Counted from the stretch's first letter, positions 33,679 to 42,348 are shown. The stretch: DNA of 64,000 nt from Gemmatimonadaceae bacterium (GCA_011525845.1 WYBP01000006.1:1-64000), one strand, 5' to 3'. The notes: generated from the letters alone by a model not told the origin. Numbers and translations: made by a program.

Positions 33679-36587
33679 GGCGAGACCCTCAGCCCGACGC
33701 GCCAGAGCGGACCCGGGGAACGGTCGGCCAGCACCTTGCCGAACGCCGGGTTCGTCACATACGGCACCGTGGTCACCCCGGTCCCGGCGTTGAAGGCCAC
33801 GCTGCGGGTCCGGTCGACCAGCAGCAGCGCGTTGTCCACGCGACCGGTCTCCGCGGAGACCAGGTCGAGCACGTCCAGCAGGAGCTCCCACCGCCCTGAC
33901 TGGAGGTTCGCCAGGCGGAAGGCCACCCGGACGTCCACGCGATGCGAGAGTTCGCCCCGGCAGCTGTTGCGCGCGGCGAATGTGCCGGTGAAGGCCCGCA
34001 GGCACTCGTTCTCGGCGAGGAGGGCGTCCATCCCGGCGAGGGAGGGATCCACGAACGCCGGGTCATTGGCCGCGTCGCCGTCGGCGTTCGCGTCCACGCC
34101 GGCACGTACGCCCGGCGTGAAGGCACGGCCCGAGCTGAGGCGGTAGAGCGCGCCGATCCGGAACGCCCGCGTCGCGCCGGCACTCCACTCGCCGGCCAGC
34201 ACGGCGCGATGCGGCACATCGAGGTCGCTGCGCGCATCCGTCCAGTCGTAGCCCGCCAGCCCGTCCACGAAGGGCGTGATCCGCGATGGCGCGAAGCCGT
34301 TCACGTTGTCGGTGGTCTGGCTGTAGGTGTACCCCAGCCCGAGGGACAACCCTTCCGCGCGCACGCGCTCCAGCCCCAGCGAGGCGGCTCGGAAGTCGGA
34401 GTAGCCGGTCGCCTCCAGCTGATAGACGGCGTCGAACTCGGTGAAGCGCCGGTTGGACTGCGGCACGGCGGCGAGCAGCGTGCCCTGCTGCGACAGCGTG
34501 CCGTAGAGCGGCCGTCCGTACTGGTCACGCCCGGTGGACACCACCGCGAGGTTGAGGTCGCGACGGCGCGACAGGTAGCTGGTGTGGCGGTACGTGCCGC
34601 CGATGGAGAGCGTCCACTCGCCGATCCGGCGGCTCACCCCGAGCGCAAGGCGCTGCGTGCGCGGCCCCTCGAAGTCGGGCCCGAGCAGCGTCACGGTCCG
34701 CCCCACGAACGGGGCGGCGCTGGTGTCGGGCGCGGAGGGCCACGCGCCCAGCGCCCCGACGCCCTCGCGGACCCGAGCGCCTCGGTCGTACGTCAGCGCC
34801 TCCGCGATGTCCCGGCGGTCGGGAAGCTCCTGGAACACCCCGGCCCCGCCCTCGATGACCCAGTCGCGACGGCTCCCGAGCTCCCATCGCACCCCCACGC
34901 GCGGCGACACCTCCGACCGCGCCCCGTCGACCGCCTGGTTGTCGATGCCGGTCGCCGCCAGCCACGCCGCGTTCCCCTCGATCTTCCCCGCCGGCAGGCG
35001 CATGCCGTCCACGCGGGTACCGAAGGTCGCGGTGAGTCCGTCGGCGATGCGCCACCGGTCCTGGATGAAGAACGACGTCTCCGACATCCGGAACTGGCCG
35101 ACCGGCACCGCGTCCTCCACTCGACGCCACGCCCCCAGTCCCGCCGCGAAATCGGTGTCGTCACCGAACCGGAACTCCCCGGGACCGCCGGCGCCGGACT
35201 TCGCGTCATACCGGTGCGACGCGAGCGAGAACCCCGACTTGATGCGATGCGCGCCGAGGTCGAAGTGCAGCATCGCGGAGACCCGCGGCGTCGTGCGCGC
35301 GTCATCGAACGGCTGGGCCCAGCCCCCGCCGACGGCGAGACCCGAGCCGACGAACTGCGTCGGTGCCAGCGCCGGAAGCGCCGAGCTCACGTCACTGATG
35401 TCGGCCGACACCCGGAATTCCTGGGTGATCCGCCGGGTGATGCGCGAGAGGACGCTCACCGACACCTGCGCGGCGACGGCCTCGTAGTCGTCCCCGAGCT
35501 CCGCCAGGGGACCCACGGGCTCCGCGAGCCCGCTCGAGGTGAACCGGGAACCCGACGCGCGCATCGAGATCGCGAAGCGGTCCGCCGGCTGCCAGTCGAG
35601 CCGGCCGAACGCGCCGATGCGCTGGTCGACGCGGAACTGCGGGATCGTGTACGCGTTGAGGTCGGTGCCGTAGACCGACTGCGCGCTCCCGAGGACGGAC
35701 GACGCGAACGCCGTGTTGAGGCCGAACGCGCTCGGACGCGAGACCTCCGACCGCTGGAAGTCCACGCCGACGATCGCGCGGGTCGTGTCACCCTCGATCG
35801 GACCTCCACCGACGAGCGACGCGCCGATGCTCGCCGTGCCCCCGTCGACGACGATCTCGCTGCCCGGAACACGGCCGGCCCGCCGCGTCGTCGAGACCAG
35901 GCCGACACCCGTGCCCCCCATCTCGACATCGAAACCCAGTCCGCCCACGCCAAGCGCCGACGCGCTGCGGGTTGGAAGGGCGAGCGCCGCGGCGTCCGCG
36001 CCGCTCCCGCCGGGCCCTCCGTGGCTGACGGAGCGCGCCCCGTCCACGAGCGTTTCCGTGAGGCGCCAGGGCAACCCTTCGACCCCCATCGCGTCCGCCG
36101 TGGTCGATGCCACGAAGGCCTCGCTCGCCACCCGTCGCGCGCCCCCGAGTTCCACGAATCCGCGGTCGTGCAGCCACGCCCCCGCCGACGTCGCCGATGC
36201 GACGACGTTCACGGTATCGACCTGCGTCACCGGCAACGTCGCCTCGTGCAACACCGCCGCCACGCTCGCCGAGTGACTCGCGGAGACCATCACGCCGACG
36301 AAGACAACGGGCCGGTATCCCAGCGCCTCGACGGTGACGTCATAGCGACCGGCCGGCAGCACGGTGAAGCGGAAACGGCCATCCCGTGTCGCGCGGAGCC
36401 AGCGCACCGCACCGCTCCGCTGGTCCACCGCGCGCACGTCGGCGCCGACGATCGGGCGCGACGCCGGGTCCAACGCGGACCCGACCAGCTCGCCGAAGGT
36501 GAGGCTCTGGGCCTCGACGTGGACGCTCGAACCAAGCGCCACGAGGGCCGCGAGCGTCAGGAGGGTGCGAAGGGGATTTGGGATCAC
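33675..36587 (-). CDS. TonB-dependent receptor with N-terminal carboxypeptidase-regulatory domain
   Basis: A protein of about 970 residues. GTG at 36587 gives a clear signal peptide (LRTLLTLAALVALGSS then VEAQS). Next comes a CarboxypepD_reg-like domain (GELVGSALDPASRPIVGADV, GRFRFTVLPAGRYDVTVEAL). A plug-like region follows, then a long beta-barrel with alternating aromatic strands (FFIQDRWRIADGLTATFGTR, RVGVRWELG, LGLGYTYSQTTDNVNGF). The protein ends after WRVGLRVSP rather than with the usual aromatic residue. It imports or binds a large ligand across the outer membrane. The frame stays open far upstream without coding character. Next to the lasso cluster it could be an uptake or immunity-related receptor, but nothing in sequence shows that. 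Confidence 0.85.
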   Translation of the reverse strand: MIPNPLRTLLTLAALVALGSSVHVEAQSLTFGELVGSALDPASRPIVGADVRAVDQRSGAVRWLRATRDGRFRFTVLPAGRYDVTVEALGYRPVVFVGVMVSASHSASVAAVLHEATLPVTQVDTVNVVASATSAGAWLHDRGFVELGGARRVASEAFVASTTADAMGVEGLPWRLTETLVDGARSVSHGGPGGSGADAAALALPTRSASALGVGGLGFDVEMGGTGVGLVSTTRRAGRVPGSEIVVDGGTASIGASLVGGGPIEGDTTRAIVGVDFQRSEVSRPSAFGLNTAFASSVLGSAQSVYGTDLNAYTIPQFRVDQRIGAFGRLDWQPADRFAISMRASGSRFTSSGLAEPVGPLAELGDDYEAVAAQVSVSVLSRITRRITQEFRVSADISDVSSALPALAPTQFVGSGLAVGGGWAQPFDDARTTPRVSAMLHFDLGAHRIKSGFSLASHRYDAKSGAGGPGEFRFGDDTDFAAGLGAWRRVEDAVPVGQFRMSETSFFIQDRWRIADGLTATFGTRVDGMRLPAGKIEGNAAWLAATGIDNQAVDGARSEVSPRVGVRWELGSRRDWVIEGGAGVFQELPDRRDIAEALTYDRGARVREGVGALGAWPSAPDTSAAPFVGRTVTLLGPDFEGPRTQRLALGVSRRIGEWTLSIGGTYRHTSYLSRRRDLNLAVVSTGRDQYGRPLYGTLSQQGTLLAAVPQSNRRFTEFDAVYQLEATGYSDFRAASLGLERVRAEGLSLGLGYTYSQTTDNVNGFAPSRITPFVDGLAGYDWTDARSDLDVPHRAVLAGEWSAGATRAFRIGALYRLSSGRAFTPGVRAGVDANADGDAANDPAFVDPSLAGMDALLAENECLRAFTGTFAARNSCRGELSHRVDVRVAFRLANLQSGRWELLLDVLDLVSAETGRVDNALLLVDRTRSVAFNAGTGVTTVPYVTNPAFGKVLADRSPGPLWRVGLRVSP

Positions 36588-36787
36588 GGATCGGGATCGG
36601 GGCGAGGTGCCGGGTCGCAGTGGGCGACCACGGTCTGCGATGGGATGCACGAGGGAGAAGCAGGTAACATACCGGGGGAATCCGGAGCGTGACACCTCGG
36701 TGCCGGAGCCACGCGCGCCGCGCATCCGGTGGATCGTGCGACTTCCCCGGCTCGATGTCGCCCAAACGCCACAGTGGAGCCGGCCCC

Positions 36788-38029
36788 TCACCGGGACGGC
36801 CCGATGTCGGGCTGCTCCGACTTCCGGAGCGCATCCAGCCGCACGCGCAGGCGCTCCGCGATGATGCGATTCCCGATCGGGCCGAAGTGACCCCCGGGCG
36901 CGAAGAGACCGTCCCCCCCGGCCGTCGCCAGGTGCGCCACGAACGCCGGCGCGAGGTCGAGCACCTCGACCTGCCCGTCCCGTGTCAGTGAATCGGCCAA
37001 CGGAGCGTAGACCGTCGGCCGTCCGTCCCTGGCGCTCTCCACCGAATGGGGGTCCGGCAACATCACGACCAGCGCCGTCGCACCGCGCGCGCGCGCCGAG
37101 TCCGAAAAGGCGGCAAGGATCGCGCGTTGAACGCGGAATGCCTCGGCGCCGGGCCGGAACGTCCCGCCGTCGACGAGGCGATCGGTCCACAGAAACTTCC
37201 GCCAGACCTTGAGCGTGGCCGCGACCACGAGCCGAACGGCGGCCGTGTGATGGAGCACGGGAAGCTCGTATCGGAGCGGGTCGTACCACGCGTCATCAGC
37301 GCCGAGGGCGAGGACCGCCGTGGGATCGTCCACGATCCGCCCCCACTCCTGCTCACCGCGCACGGGGTTCGGCAGCAGGCTGAGCGTCCCGGCGGAGTCG
37401 AGGCGGAACCTCGGCTTGGTGAGCGGCGGTTCGTCGGTGGAGAAGAAGCGCGTGTAGCGCGTCACCGCGCGCCGGAGGTCGACGGGCGCGAACCCGATCA
37501 CGACGACGGCGGGCGCGAAGGACGCGCCGTCGTTCAGGTACCGGAGGAACGCCTGGTCGGTGCCGAAGCCGCCGACGCCGAAGTTCAGCACCTCGATCGT
37601 CGCATCGTCCTGCTCGATGCGCGTGGACCAGGCCTCCTCGGTGGTGACCTCGGCGGCGTACACGTACGCGTCGCCGTAGGCAGCGACGCGAAGGACGCCG
37701 GGCGCCGGGCGTGCCGTGTACTCCCGGCGGCTCCGCGCTCCCGCGCCGTTGATCGCGTGCGCGGAGTCGGCGTATCCGGGGTTGTTGCGCCAGCCGAGGT
37801 CGGAATCCGTGACGATCACCCCTCCCGGATCCGCAAGGCGCTCGGTGATGAGCCGGGACTGCTCGGCGAGCACCTCGGCGCGTGGGCGCGTGTCGAGCCC
37901 GACCTGACGTTGCAGCGATCCGGTGGCACGAGCGATCAGCTCGGCGAGCAATACCACGGCGATCGCCGCGAGGAGCAGTCGTACGCGCAACCGGCGTCCC
38001 GGGGGGCGCACTCGAAGTGGGGCGGTCAT
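36788..38029 (-). CDS. SGNH-like membrane protein with catalytic Ser replaced by Ala
   Basis: A 413-residue protein with one N-terminal membrane helix (about residues 16-33). Downstream segments fit the SGNH proteins of exopolysaccharide loci: NFGVGGFGTDQAFLRYL, VVVIGFAPVDLRRAV and a C-terminal GGHFGPIGNRIIAERL. At block I, where these proteins read GDS, this one reads AYGDAYVYA, with codons GAC GCG, so the Ser nucleophile position (about residue 121) is Ala. It is probably not an esterase by the classic mechanism and may bind glycan or serve as a partner. The ATG is at 38029. It is divergent from the lasso precursor. Confidence 0.75.
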   Translation of the reverse strand: MTAPLRVRPPGRRLRVRLLLAAIAVVLLAELIARATGSLQRQVGLDTRPRAEVLAEQSRLITERLADPGGVIVTDSDLGWRNNPGYADSAHAINGAGARSRREYTARPAPGVLRVAAYGDAYVYAAEVTTEEAWSTRIEQDDATIEVLNFGVGGFGTDQAFLRYLNDGASFAPAVVVIGFAPVDLRRAVTRYTRFFSTDEPPLTKPRFRLDSAGTLSLLPNPVRGEQEWGRIVDDPTAVLALGADDAWYDPLRYELPVLHHTAAVRLVVAATLKVWRKFLWTDRLVDGGTFRPGAEAFRVQRAILAAFSDSARARGATALVVMLPDPHSVESARDGRPTVYAPLADSLTRDGQVEVLDLAPAFVAHLATAGGDGLFAPGGHFGPIGNRIIAERLRVRLDALRKSEQPDIGPSR

Positions 38030-38390
38030 CTATTAAGAAGTGGGATGTGCGGGAAATGCGGCGGAGTCGCACGAACGGGCGCCACGACGGTGTCAGTCCC
38101 GTGCACGGAACAGGCCGTGGTGAACGACTGCGCGCTCGGCATGGACTGGGCACCTATTGGACTGGGCCACTGAAGATGCGCACCAGCGTTGCGCTGCGGC
38201 CACAACTGTGCTGCCGCGGGCGCGTTCAGCCGGTCGTCAACCCGCTCCGCTGGACCGTAAGCACTTCCAACGTAACCGGTTAGATGTTTCGGTGGTCTGG
38301 TGAGTTCTGGCCCGGACATTGCGGCTGTATTCCCCGATGGCATCCCTTCTGGTGCCACGCGCACCCTCCCAACGCCCTCCCCAGCCGACG
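38030..38390. other. Divergent intergenic region upstream of the lasso precursor (361 bp)
   Basis: The region separates the minus-strand SGNH-like gene from the plus-strand lasso precursor and should carry both promoters. The 38255-38290 part is less GC-rich than the surroundings and is a plausible promoter zone, but I found no confident -35/-10 pair. No clear Shine-Dalgarno precedes the precursor ATG. Short reading frames here lack coding character. Confidence 0.4.
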
Positions 38391-38582
38391 ATGACCTACC
38401 ACCGCCCGAAGCTGGAACGATTCGGATCATTCCGTGAGCTCACCAAGTGGGGGCTCGCCAGTGCGTCCGATGGCGGTTCGATCCTCGGAAACGCGAGCCC
38501 GGGGTGCCAGACGGACCTGAGCCGCTGGGGCTACGGCACGATCTCGATCGACTGCCCGACGGGCCAGGCGTCCGCGTCCTGA
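38391..38582 (+). CDS. Lasso peptide precursor
   Basis: A 63-residue precursor. The leader (residues 1-19) reads MTYHRPKLERFGSFRELTK and matches the lasso leader consensus Y-x2-P-x-L-x3-G-x5-T exactly, with Thr at position -2. Cleavage after Lys19 gives a 44-residue core starting Trp1-Gly2 with Asp8, so a Trp1-Asp8 eight-residue macrolactam is predicted. The core is much longer than most lasso peptides (about 15-26 residues). It has Cys20 and Cys36, is Gly/Ser-rich and ends in Ser44 (GQASAS). An in-frame ATG at 38337 would extend the leader, but the consensus begins two residues after the 38391 start. The maturation genes follow on the same strand. Confidence 0.92.
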   Translation: MTYHRPKLERFGSFRELTKWGLASASDGGSILGNASPGCQTDLSRWGYGTISIDCPTGQASAS

Positions 38583-38680
38583 TCCGCACGGCAGACTGAA
38601 TCGCTGAGCACGGAGCGGTCCGCAGGAACCGCTCGGCGGGGGGACGACTCCCCGCGTCGGCCAACAATGTACTGGGATGA

Positions 38681-38718
38681 ACGGCCCGCGTCGCGTACTC
38701 GATACCGACGCGGGCCGT
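38681..38718 (+). terminator. Strong hairpin between precursor and maturation genes
   Basis: A perfect 13-bp inverted repeat, ACGGCCCGCGTCG and CGACGCGGGCCGT, surrounds a 12-base loop. It lies in the 180-bp gap after the precursor stop. No T-run follows, so it may act as a partial terminator or as an mRNA-stabilising 3' end giving more precursor than enzyme message, a common arrangement in RiPP operons. A smaller hairpin (GAGCGGT/ACCGCTC) lies just upstream. Confidence 0.6.
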
Positions 38719-38762
38719 GCAATTGTCGCATCTTCCGCCTCTCTCCCTTGCACGCCAGACCC

Positions 38763-39041
38763 ATGCTCCCTTCCGCGAATCCCGCCGTGCTGTTCCAGCG
38801 CCTCGACGACGGCGCGGTCCTCTTCTCGCCGACGTCCGAGCAGTACTTCGGCCTGAATGAGGTCGGGGTGCGCATCTGGACCCTCCTGCCGCCGGCGACG
38901 ACCTCGCTCGACGAGCTGGTGCTGCGCCTCGCGGACGCGTATCCGGAGGTGGCGGTCGAGACGATGCGCGCGGACGCCGAGCAGCTCCTGGAATCGCTCC
39001 TCGAGGCCGACCTCGTGCTCCCGGTGTCGCCCAAGCCCTGA
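38763..39041 (+). CDS. PqqD-like leader-recognition protein (lasso B1)
   Basis: A 92-residue PqqD-family RRE protein. The pattern AVLFQRLDDGAVLFSPTSEQ, YFGLNEVGVRIWTLL, then an acidic helix (LVLRLADAYPEVAVETMRAD) and a final helix ending DLVLPVSP is the winged-helix RRE fold that binds RiPP leaders. It should bind the precursor leader and deliver it to the peptidase B2. The ATG at 38763 is chosen; the frame opens 32 codons earlier, but that part overlaps the hairpin and lacks coding character. It lies 3 bp before B2. Confidence 0.92.
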   Translation: MLPSANPAVLFQRLDDGAVLFSPTSEQYFGLNEVGVRIWTLLPPATTSLDELVLRLADAYPEVAVETMRADAEQLLESLLEADLVLPVSPKP

Positions 39042-39044
39042 CCG

Positions 39045-39482
39045 ATGGCTCCGCTCAGGAAGCTCGCGTCGCTGGGTGTCAGCGGATGGCGCGACCTGAT
39101 CCGCGCCCAACTCGCGCTCCTGCGCGCGCAGTGGCGGTTGCGGCGGGAGCCCATCGGCGCGCTCGCTGTCCGCGAGCGAACGACGCCGGGCGAGCAGGGC
39201 GGATCTGCCGGACGTGCACGCGCGATCGCCGTCGCCGTCGACCGGGCCGCGCGATTCGGGATCTTCCGGCCCTACTGCCTGGTCCGCGCGATCGCGCTCC
39301 GCGATCTCCTGGTCCGCGACGGGATCCACGGGGGCAGCATCCGTGTCGGCGTACGGCGCCATCAAGGGAAGTTCGAGGCACATGCCTGGGTTCGGTGGGG
39401 CGACGAGGTCCTCGGGGACCTTCCCGAGCACGTGGCGCAGTTCACGGAGGTGGAGGACCTGCGCGTGCTACTCCGTCGATGA
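39045..39482 (+). CDS. Transglutaminase-like leader peptidase (lasso B2)
   Basis: A 145-residue cysteine protease of the lasso B2 (transglutaminase-core) family. The catalytic triad is visible: Cys78 in RPYCLVRAIAL, His113 in FEAHAWVRWGD, and Asp120 directly after or Asp125. It cuts the leader after Lys19 of the precursor with help of the RRE protein. The ATG at 39045 is 3 bp after the previous stop. It overlaps the cyclase gene by 4 bp (ATGA). As in other split systems, B1 and B2 are separate polypeptides. Confidence 0.93.
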   Translation: MAPLRKLASLGVSGWRDLIRAQLALLRAQWRLRREPIGALAVRERTTPGEQGGSAGRARAIAVAVDRAARFGIFRPYCLVRAIALRDLLVRDGIHGGSIRVGVRRHQGKFEAHAWVRWGDEVLGDLPEHVAQFTEVEDLRVLLRR

Positions 39483-41416
39483 GCGCGATCGCCGCGCACT
39501 GTGGGGCGCAGGCGGCACCTGGCGGAGCGGCACGCATCGCCCGGATGCTCGACGCGATGCATGCGCGGGGCACGGAGCGGCACGTGCTGGCGCCGCCGCG
39601 CGACGCCGCTCCCACCTCGGTGGTGATCGGCGCGGTCCGACACCCGTGGGAGACGACGGATTCCGGAGCCGACACATCGGCCGCCGCTGCGCTCGGCACG
39701 CGGACGCTGGTCGCGGACGCGACGCTCGTCCACCGGGCCGCGCTGCGCCGCGCGCTCGACTCGCGCGGCGCGCCGGCAGCTGCCGGCGCGGGCGATGCCG
39801 CGTTGCTCCTCGCCCTCCTCGCGTCCCACGGCGAGGGCGGGGTCTCCCTGCTCGAGGGGGAGTTCGCGTTCATCCAGCACGACGCCGCCTCCGGTCGCAT
39901 CCTGGCGGCGCGCGACTTCGCCGGAAGCCGCTCGCTCTACTACGCACACGTCGGCGGCGTCCTCCTCCTGGCGACGCTGCCGGGGGCCCTGCTCGCGGAC
40001 CCCGCCGTCTCGCGCGCGCTCGACCTCGCCACGCTGGCGAGCGTCGCGGCCGGCCTCTGGTCGCACGCGCCCAGCACCGCGTACCGCGCGATCCGTGAAC
40101 TTCCGGCCGGCCACCTCCTGACCTGGACACCGGGCCACGAGCCCGAGACGCGTGCGCACTGGGAGCCCGAGGCACATGTGGAGCGGCGTCGGCGACCCCT
40201 GGGCGAGGCCGCGGAGGAGCTCCGGGCGTTGTTGCTCACCGCCGTGCAGGAGCGACTCGACCCCACGGCCCCCACCGCGGTCTCGCTGAGCGGCGGGTGG
40301 GATTCCACCGCGGTGTTCGCCAGCGCCATGGAGGCGGGGCGCCGTGCGCCGGGGAACCCCGGCGCCATCCGCGCCGTGAGCATCAGCTATCCCGAGGGCG
40401 ACCCGGGCCGGGAGGACGACACGATCCGCGCGGTGCTCGGGCATTGGCAGGCGACCACGCACTGGCTCGACGTCGACGCGATCACGCTCTTCGACGGCGC
40501 CGCCGCGTCGGCAGCGCGACGCGACGGTCCGTTCGCCCACGCGTTCGAGCACTGGAACCGGGCGCTCTACCGCGGGGCGCGGGCGGTGGATGCGCGGGTG
40601 ATGCTCGACGGGGCGGGCGGTGACCAGCTCTTCCAGGTGTCGGACGTCTATCTCGCGGACCTCTTCGCCTGGGGCCGCTGGATCGAGCTCGCGCGCCAGT
40701 GGCGCGGGCGTGGCGGTCGCGGCCTGCGGAACTTCTATCGGTGGGCCGTCCGTCCGGCGCTGCCGCCCGCGGTGCAGCGGGGGATCGCGGCCGTCCGGCG
40801 GCGCCACCCACCGCGGGACCACCTCCATCGCGAGGCGCCGTTCTGGTTCCGCCGGTCCTTCCTCGACGCGCACGGCGTGATGGAACGCGAGGCCTCCGCG
40901 CGGCCGCCGCTGCCGCGGGCCAGCCGCGTGCTGCACGAGACGCACGCGTACCTCCGCTTCCCGTACTTCTCGCGGATCCTCAGCCAGCTGCACGGCTTCG
41001 CGCAGGAGGAGGGCGTCGCGCTGCGCTCCCCGCTGCTGGATGCGCGCGTCGTCACGTGGGCCCTGCGGCGACCCTGGTCGGAACGCGCCGACCGTGCGGA
41101 GTCGAAGGTCGCGCTCCGCGCGGCGATGGACGGGCTGCTCCCGCCCCAGGTGCTGGCCCCGCGAACGCACCGGACCGGCATCACGTCGGCATATTTCCTC
41201 CGACAGTTGCGCGGCCCGGGCCGTGTGCTGGTCGAGGGCCTCCTCGACGACTCACACCTGGCCTCGATGGGGATGATCGACCTCCGACTGATGCGCCGCG
41301 CGTGGGACCACGTGCTGCGCCACGACGACGACGAGACGGGGGCGCGGCTCTTCTTCACGCTGCAGGCGGAGCTCTGGCTCCGCGCGCAGGCGGACGTCGC
41401 GGGGTCCGCGCCCTGA
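39479..41416 (+). CDS. Lasso cyclase, asparagine-synthetase homologue (C protein)
   Basis: A 645-residue AsnB-fold protein. The N-terminal glutaminase-like domain lacks the Cys2 nucleophile (sequence MSAIAAHC), as expected for lasso cyclases. The ATP-binding PP-loop is LSGGWDSTAVF at about residues 270-280, and LDGAGGDQLFQVSDVYL is the second synthetase motif. It activates Asp8 of the core as an acyl-AMP and joins it to the Trp1 amine to close the ring around the tail. The ATG at 39479 overlaps B2 by 4 bp. The frame is open upstream but there overlaps B2. Confidence 0.93.
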   Translation: MSAIAAHCGAQAAPGGAARIARMLDAMHARGTERHVLAPPRDAAPTSVVIGAVRHPWETTDSGADTSAAAALGTRTLVADATLVHRAALRRALDSRGAPAAAGAGDAALLLALLASHGEGGVSLLEGEFAFIQHDAASGRILAARDFAGSRSLYYAHVGGVLLLATLPGALLADPAVSRALDLATLASVAAGLWSHAPSTAYRAIRELPAGHLLTWTPGHEPETRAHWEPEAHVERRRRPLGEAAEELRALLLTAVQERLDPTAPTAVSLSGGWDSTAVFASAMEAGRRAPGNPGAIRAVSISYPEGDPGREDDTIRAVLGHWQATTHWLDVDAITLFDGAAASAARRDGPFAHAFEHWNRALYRGARAVDARVMLDGAGGDQLFQVSDVYLADLFAWGRWIELARQWRGRGGRGLRNFYRWAVRPALPPAVQRGIAAVRRRHPPRDHLHREAPFWFRRSFLDAHGVMEREASARPPLPRASRVLHETHAYLRFPYFSRILSQLHGFAQEEGVALRSPLLDARVVTWALRRPWSERADRAESKVALRAAMDGLLPPQVLAPRTHRTGITSAYFLRQLRGPGRVLVEGLLDDSHLASMGMIDLRLMRRAWDHVLRHDDDETGARLFFTLQAELWLRAQADVAGSAP

Positions 41417-42348
41417 TGCCCTGCTATCCCGTGTACGGTGCCCTGCTCGAGAGCACGATGACGCTCCCCGAACTCGTGGAGACGACGCCGGCGCCCGCGC
41501 ACTGGAGCTTCCGGACCGACACGGGCGCCCCGGGCACGAGGCCGGGCGTCGAGCTCGGCGCAGACCTGATCTACGGCGAGTGCCACGCACGTCTCTCGCG
41601 GCACGATGCGGGACACCGGATCTCCGTCGACGACACCGGCGTGTTCGACCTCTCCGAGGACCGGCGCCGGGTGGTCTGGTACCATCGCGCGGACGCCTGG
41701 CCCGAGTTCGTGCGCGCGCACCTCCTCAACCGGGTGCTCGGCACGGCACTCTTCCTCGACGGGTTGCTCCCGCTGCACGCCAGCGCGGTCACCACCGCCG
41801 AAGGGACCATCGCGTTCCTGGCACCGAAGGGATTCGGCAAGTCGACGCTCGCGCTGGCACTGCACTCGCTCGGCGCCGGCTTCGTCTCCGACGACACCCT
41901 CCCCGTGGATCCCACGGATCCCGTGGTCGTCCGGCCGGGCATCCCCAGTGCGCGCGTACGGGAGGACGCGCTGCACGTCCTTGGCGTGGCGCCGGGAGCC
42001 GCGACCGAGCGCGATGGCAAGCGACTGCTCTCCTTCGCCGCCGCCGCGAGGGGCGCGGAGCCACTGCGGCTCCGCGCGCTCTACCTCCTCGATCCGGCGG
42101 CGGCGTCGGACGAGGTGGGCCCACACGTCGAGCGACGGCCACTCTCCCCCGCGCTCAGCGCGATCTCGGTGATCGCGCACGTCAAGATCGGGCGGATGCT
42201 GGGACCCCAGGCGGCGCAGCCGATGCTGGAACGCGCCGCGCAGGTGCTGCGGTCCGTGCCCGTCTTCTCGCTGCGCGTGCCACGGGCCCTCGACCTCCTG
42301 CGCCCGACGGCCGAGCGCATCCTCTCGTGGCACGGGGGGACCGGATGA
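41416..42348 (+). CDS. HPr-kinase-like protein, probable lasso peptide kinase
   Basis: A 310-residue protein with an HPr kinase C-terminal fold. LPLHASAV contains the conserved His near residue 121. The Walker A loop is APKGFGKSTLALALH (about 137-150), and FVSDDTLPV follows with the Asp pair near residue 160, matching the ADD motif of HprK. Homologues in paeninodin-type lasso clusters phosphorylate the C-terminal Ser of the peptide, and the core encoded here does end in Ser. Start and previous stop share one base (TGATG), so it is coupled to the cyclase. Target residue is an inference by analogy. Confidence 0.88.
   Translation: MPCYPVYGALLESTMTLPELVETTPAPAHWSFRTDTGAPGTRPGVELGADLIYGECHARLSRHDAGHRISVDDTGVFDLSEDRRRVVWYHRADAWPEFVRAHLLNRVLGTALFLDGLLPLHASAVTTAEGTIAFLAPKGFGKSTLALALHSLGAGFVSDDTLPVDPTDPVVVRPGIPSARVREDALHVLGVAPGAATERDGKRLLSFAAAARGAEPLRLRALYLLDPAAASDEVGPHVERRPLSPALSAISVIAHVKIGRMLGPQAAQPMLERAAQVLRSVPVFSLRVPRALDLLRPTAERILSWHGGTG

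Noticed and set aside
37882-38283. Plus-strand frame just before the lasso precursor, considered as a second precursor or regulator
   Set aside because: No lasso leader pattern, no coding bias, and most of it lies opposite the SGNH-like gene start.
38319-38390. Longer lasso precursor starting at TTG 38319 or ATG 38337
   Set aside because: The conserved leader pattern begins two residues after the ATG at 38391, and the extra residues are Pro/Ala/Arg-rich without leader features. It cannot be fully excluded.
38448-38474. Alternative lasso ring between Gly2 and Asp8 (7 residues)
   Set aside because: It would place Thr at -3 rather than the canonical -2 of the leader, so Trp1-Asp8 is preferred.
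38667-38762. 32-codon N-terminal extension of the PqqD-like protein
   Set aside because: It overlaps the inter-cistronic hairpin and encodes an Arg-rich stretch unlike RRE proteins.
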